Of a DNA stretch of 40,538 bases, positions 39,879 to 40,538 are shown piece by piece. The notes beneath the pieces were generated by a model, which was not told where the DNA came from, ran no database searches, and worked only from the letters and a program-made list of their open reading frames with translations. How positions within the stretch are numbered: position 1 is the first letter of the stretch; the number at the start of each line of letters is the position of its first letter. Source of the stretch: Alphaproteobacteria bacterium (lineage in GTDB: Bacteria > Pseudomonadota > Alphaproteobacteria > Micropepsales > Micropepsaceae). The DNA is taken from contig CANKIV010000003.1 in NCBI GenBank assembly GCA_947482125.1, forward strand, positions 1-40,538, given 5' to 3'. A program made the position numbers and the translations under genes.

Positions 39879-40029
39879 CCCAGTTCCCTCCGCGATTACA
39901 ATGGTCGCATCGCTGCTCCATTTTTTGGCACTTCCGCTATTCGAATTCGCGGTATGTCATAGTGTAGTACGATCAATCAGATATTGAAATAGCAGGCTCC
40001 GGCAGGGCGCCGCGCCGAATAGGTGGGAT
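39879..40029. promoter_or_regulatory. Divergent promoter region of the oxidation locus
   Basis: 151 bases separate the lactonase-quinoprotein operon from the rhamnonate dehydratase gene. The palindromic core GTAGTAC (39964-39970) sits in an AT-rich stretch and resembles the GTnnnAC half-sites of FadR-type GntR regulators. No regulator gene is in the window. AGGTGGG (40021-40027) is the dehydratase ribosome binding site. Confidence 0.35.
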
Positions 40030-40538
40030 ATGGCATTTCCGAAGATCAAGCATGTGCGCGCCTTTGTGGTGCGCGGCGGCGGCGCCGATTATCACGACCA
40101 GGTCGGCGGACACTGGATTGACGACCATATCGCCACGTCCATGGCGCGCTATCCCGAATACCGCCAGAGCCGCCAGAGCTTCGGCATCAATGTTTTGGGC
40201 ACGCTGGTAGTGGAAATCGAGGCCGATGACGGCACGGTCGGCTTCGCGGTCACCACCGGCGGCGAACCTGCCTGCTTCATCGTGGAAAAACATCTCGCCC
40301 GCTTTCTGGAAGGGCGCGATCCCGCCCATACCGAGAAGATATGGGATCAGATGTATTTCTCCACCCAGTATTACGGCCGCAAGGGCTTGGTGATCAACGC
40401 CATCTCGGGCGTGGACTTGGCGCTGTGGGACCTGTTGGGCAAGCTGCGCAAGGAGCCGGTGCATCAACTCTTGGGCGGGGCGGTGCGCGATGAACTTCAA
40501 TTCTATGCCACCACGGCGCGGCCGGACCTGGCCAAACA
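40030..40538 (+). CDS. rhmD: L-rhamnonate dehydratase (3' end outside window)
   Basis: The first 169 codons of an enolase-superfamily acid-sugar dehydratase. The start follows AGGTGGG. The sequence matches the RhmD pattern closely: [79 protein letters not shown] and [20 protein letters not shown]. RhmD removes water from L-rhamnonate to give 2-keto-3-deoxy-L-rhamnonate in the cytoplasm. The catalytic lysine and metal ligands lie beyond the window. It is divergent from the lactonase-quinoprotein operon and defines the likely sugar of the locus. Confidence 0.9.
   Translation, partial: MAFPKIKHVRAFVVRGGGADYHDQVGGHWIDDHIATSMARYPEYRQSRQSFGINVLGTLVVEIEADDGTVGFAVTTGGEPACFIVEKHLARFLEGRDPAHTEKIWDQMYFSTQYYGRKGLVINAISGVDLALWDLLGKLRKEPVHQLLGGAVRDELQFYATTARPDLAK

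Overview
The window is a GC-rich bacterial chromosome segment, most likely from a free-living alphaproteobacterium. The support is an arsR-ArsC-AqpS arsenic operon of the Sinorhizobium type, a CpdR receiver next to an N-formylglutamate amidohydrolase, a candidate CtrA box, a small RNA carrying the alphaproteobacterial alpha-r8 (MmgR) core motif, CTTG-type heat-shock promoter spacing, and a serine recombinase paired with a DUF2924 protein. I cannot fix the genus.

Layout. 1-5250: the end of typA, nhaA overlapping ynfA, a histidinol-phosphatase-type phosphatase, a truncated CBS-half protein overlapping a Pro/Ala-rich mini-ORF, an alpha/beta hydrolase and an Hsp20 gene. 5287-8190: an HSL-type esterase-like protein whose nucleophile serine is glutamate, facing a four-gene arsenic operon (arsR, LMW-phosphatase-type reductase, glutaredoxin-type arsC, aquaglyceroporin). 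8264-15215: a long pentapeptide-repeat protein, a 1217-residue autotransporter, a secreted SMP-30-like protein and a glyoxalase I. 15743-19380: a TonB-ExbB-ExbD-ExbD energy-transduction operon with a secreted helical-repeat protein. 19493-27989: a small membrane protein, a receiver protein, a secreted cysteine-peptidase-like protein, then a long minus-strand run of envelope-glycosylation genes: LpxH-like phosphoesterase, GT4 transferase, small secreted protein, and GT-C enzyme, GtrB-like GT2, GtrA flippase and SDR, the last four coupled by 4-base overlaps. 28190-30800: an MmgR-like sRNA, a rod-shaped inverted repeat, N-formylglutamate amidohydrolase, cpdR, an exported chorismate-lyase-like protein and tRNA-Val(GAC).

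30800-36490 looks like an acquired or rearranged accessory segment. It begins just after the tRNA and holds a cluster of AATAACAGG repeats, a serine recombinase with its DUF2924 partner, a gene-poor stretch, a cytochrome c fused to a ComEA-like helix-hairpin-helix domain, a TPR-2OG/Fe(II) oxygenase, and a decayed IS3-family orfA.

36493-40538 is the most interesting locus. A quinoprotein with two cytochrome c domains fused to its N-terminus shares an operon with a Tat-exported COG3618-type lactonase. The operon diverges from a gene that closely resembles L-rhamnonate dehydratase. Together they suggest, by inference, a periplasmic direct-oxidation route for L-rhamnose or a related 6-deoxy sugar: oxidation to lactone with electrons passed to fused hemes, periplasmic lactone hydrolysis, uptake of the aldonate, then cytoplasmic dehydration.
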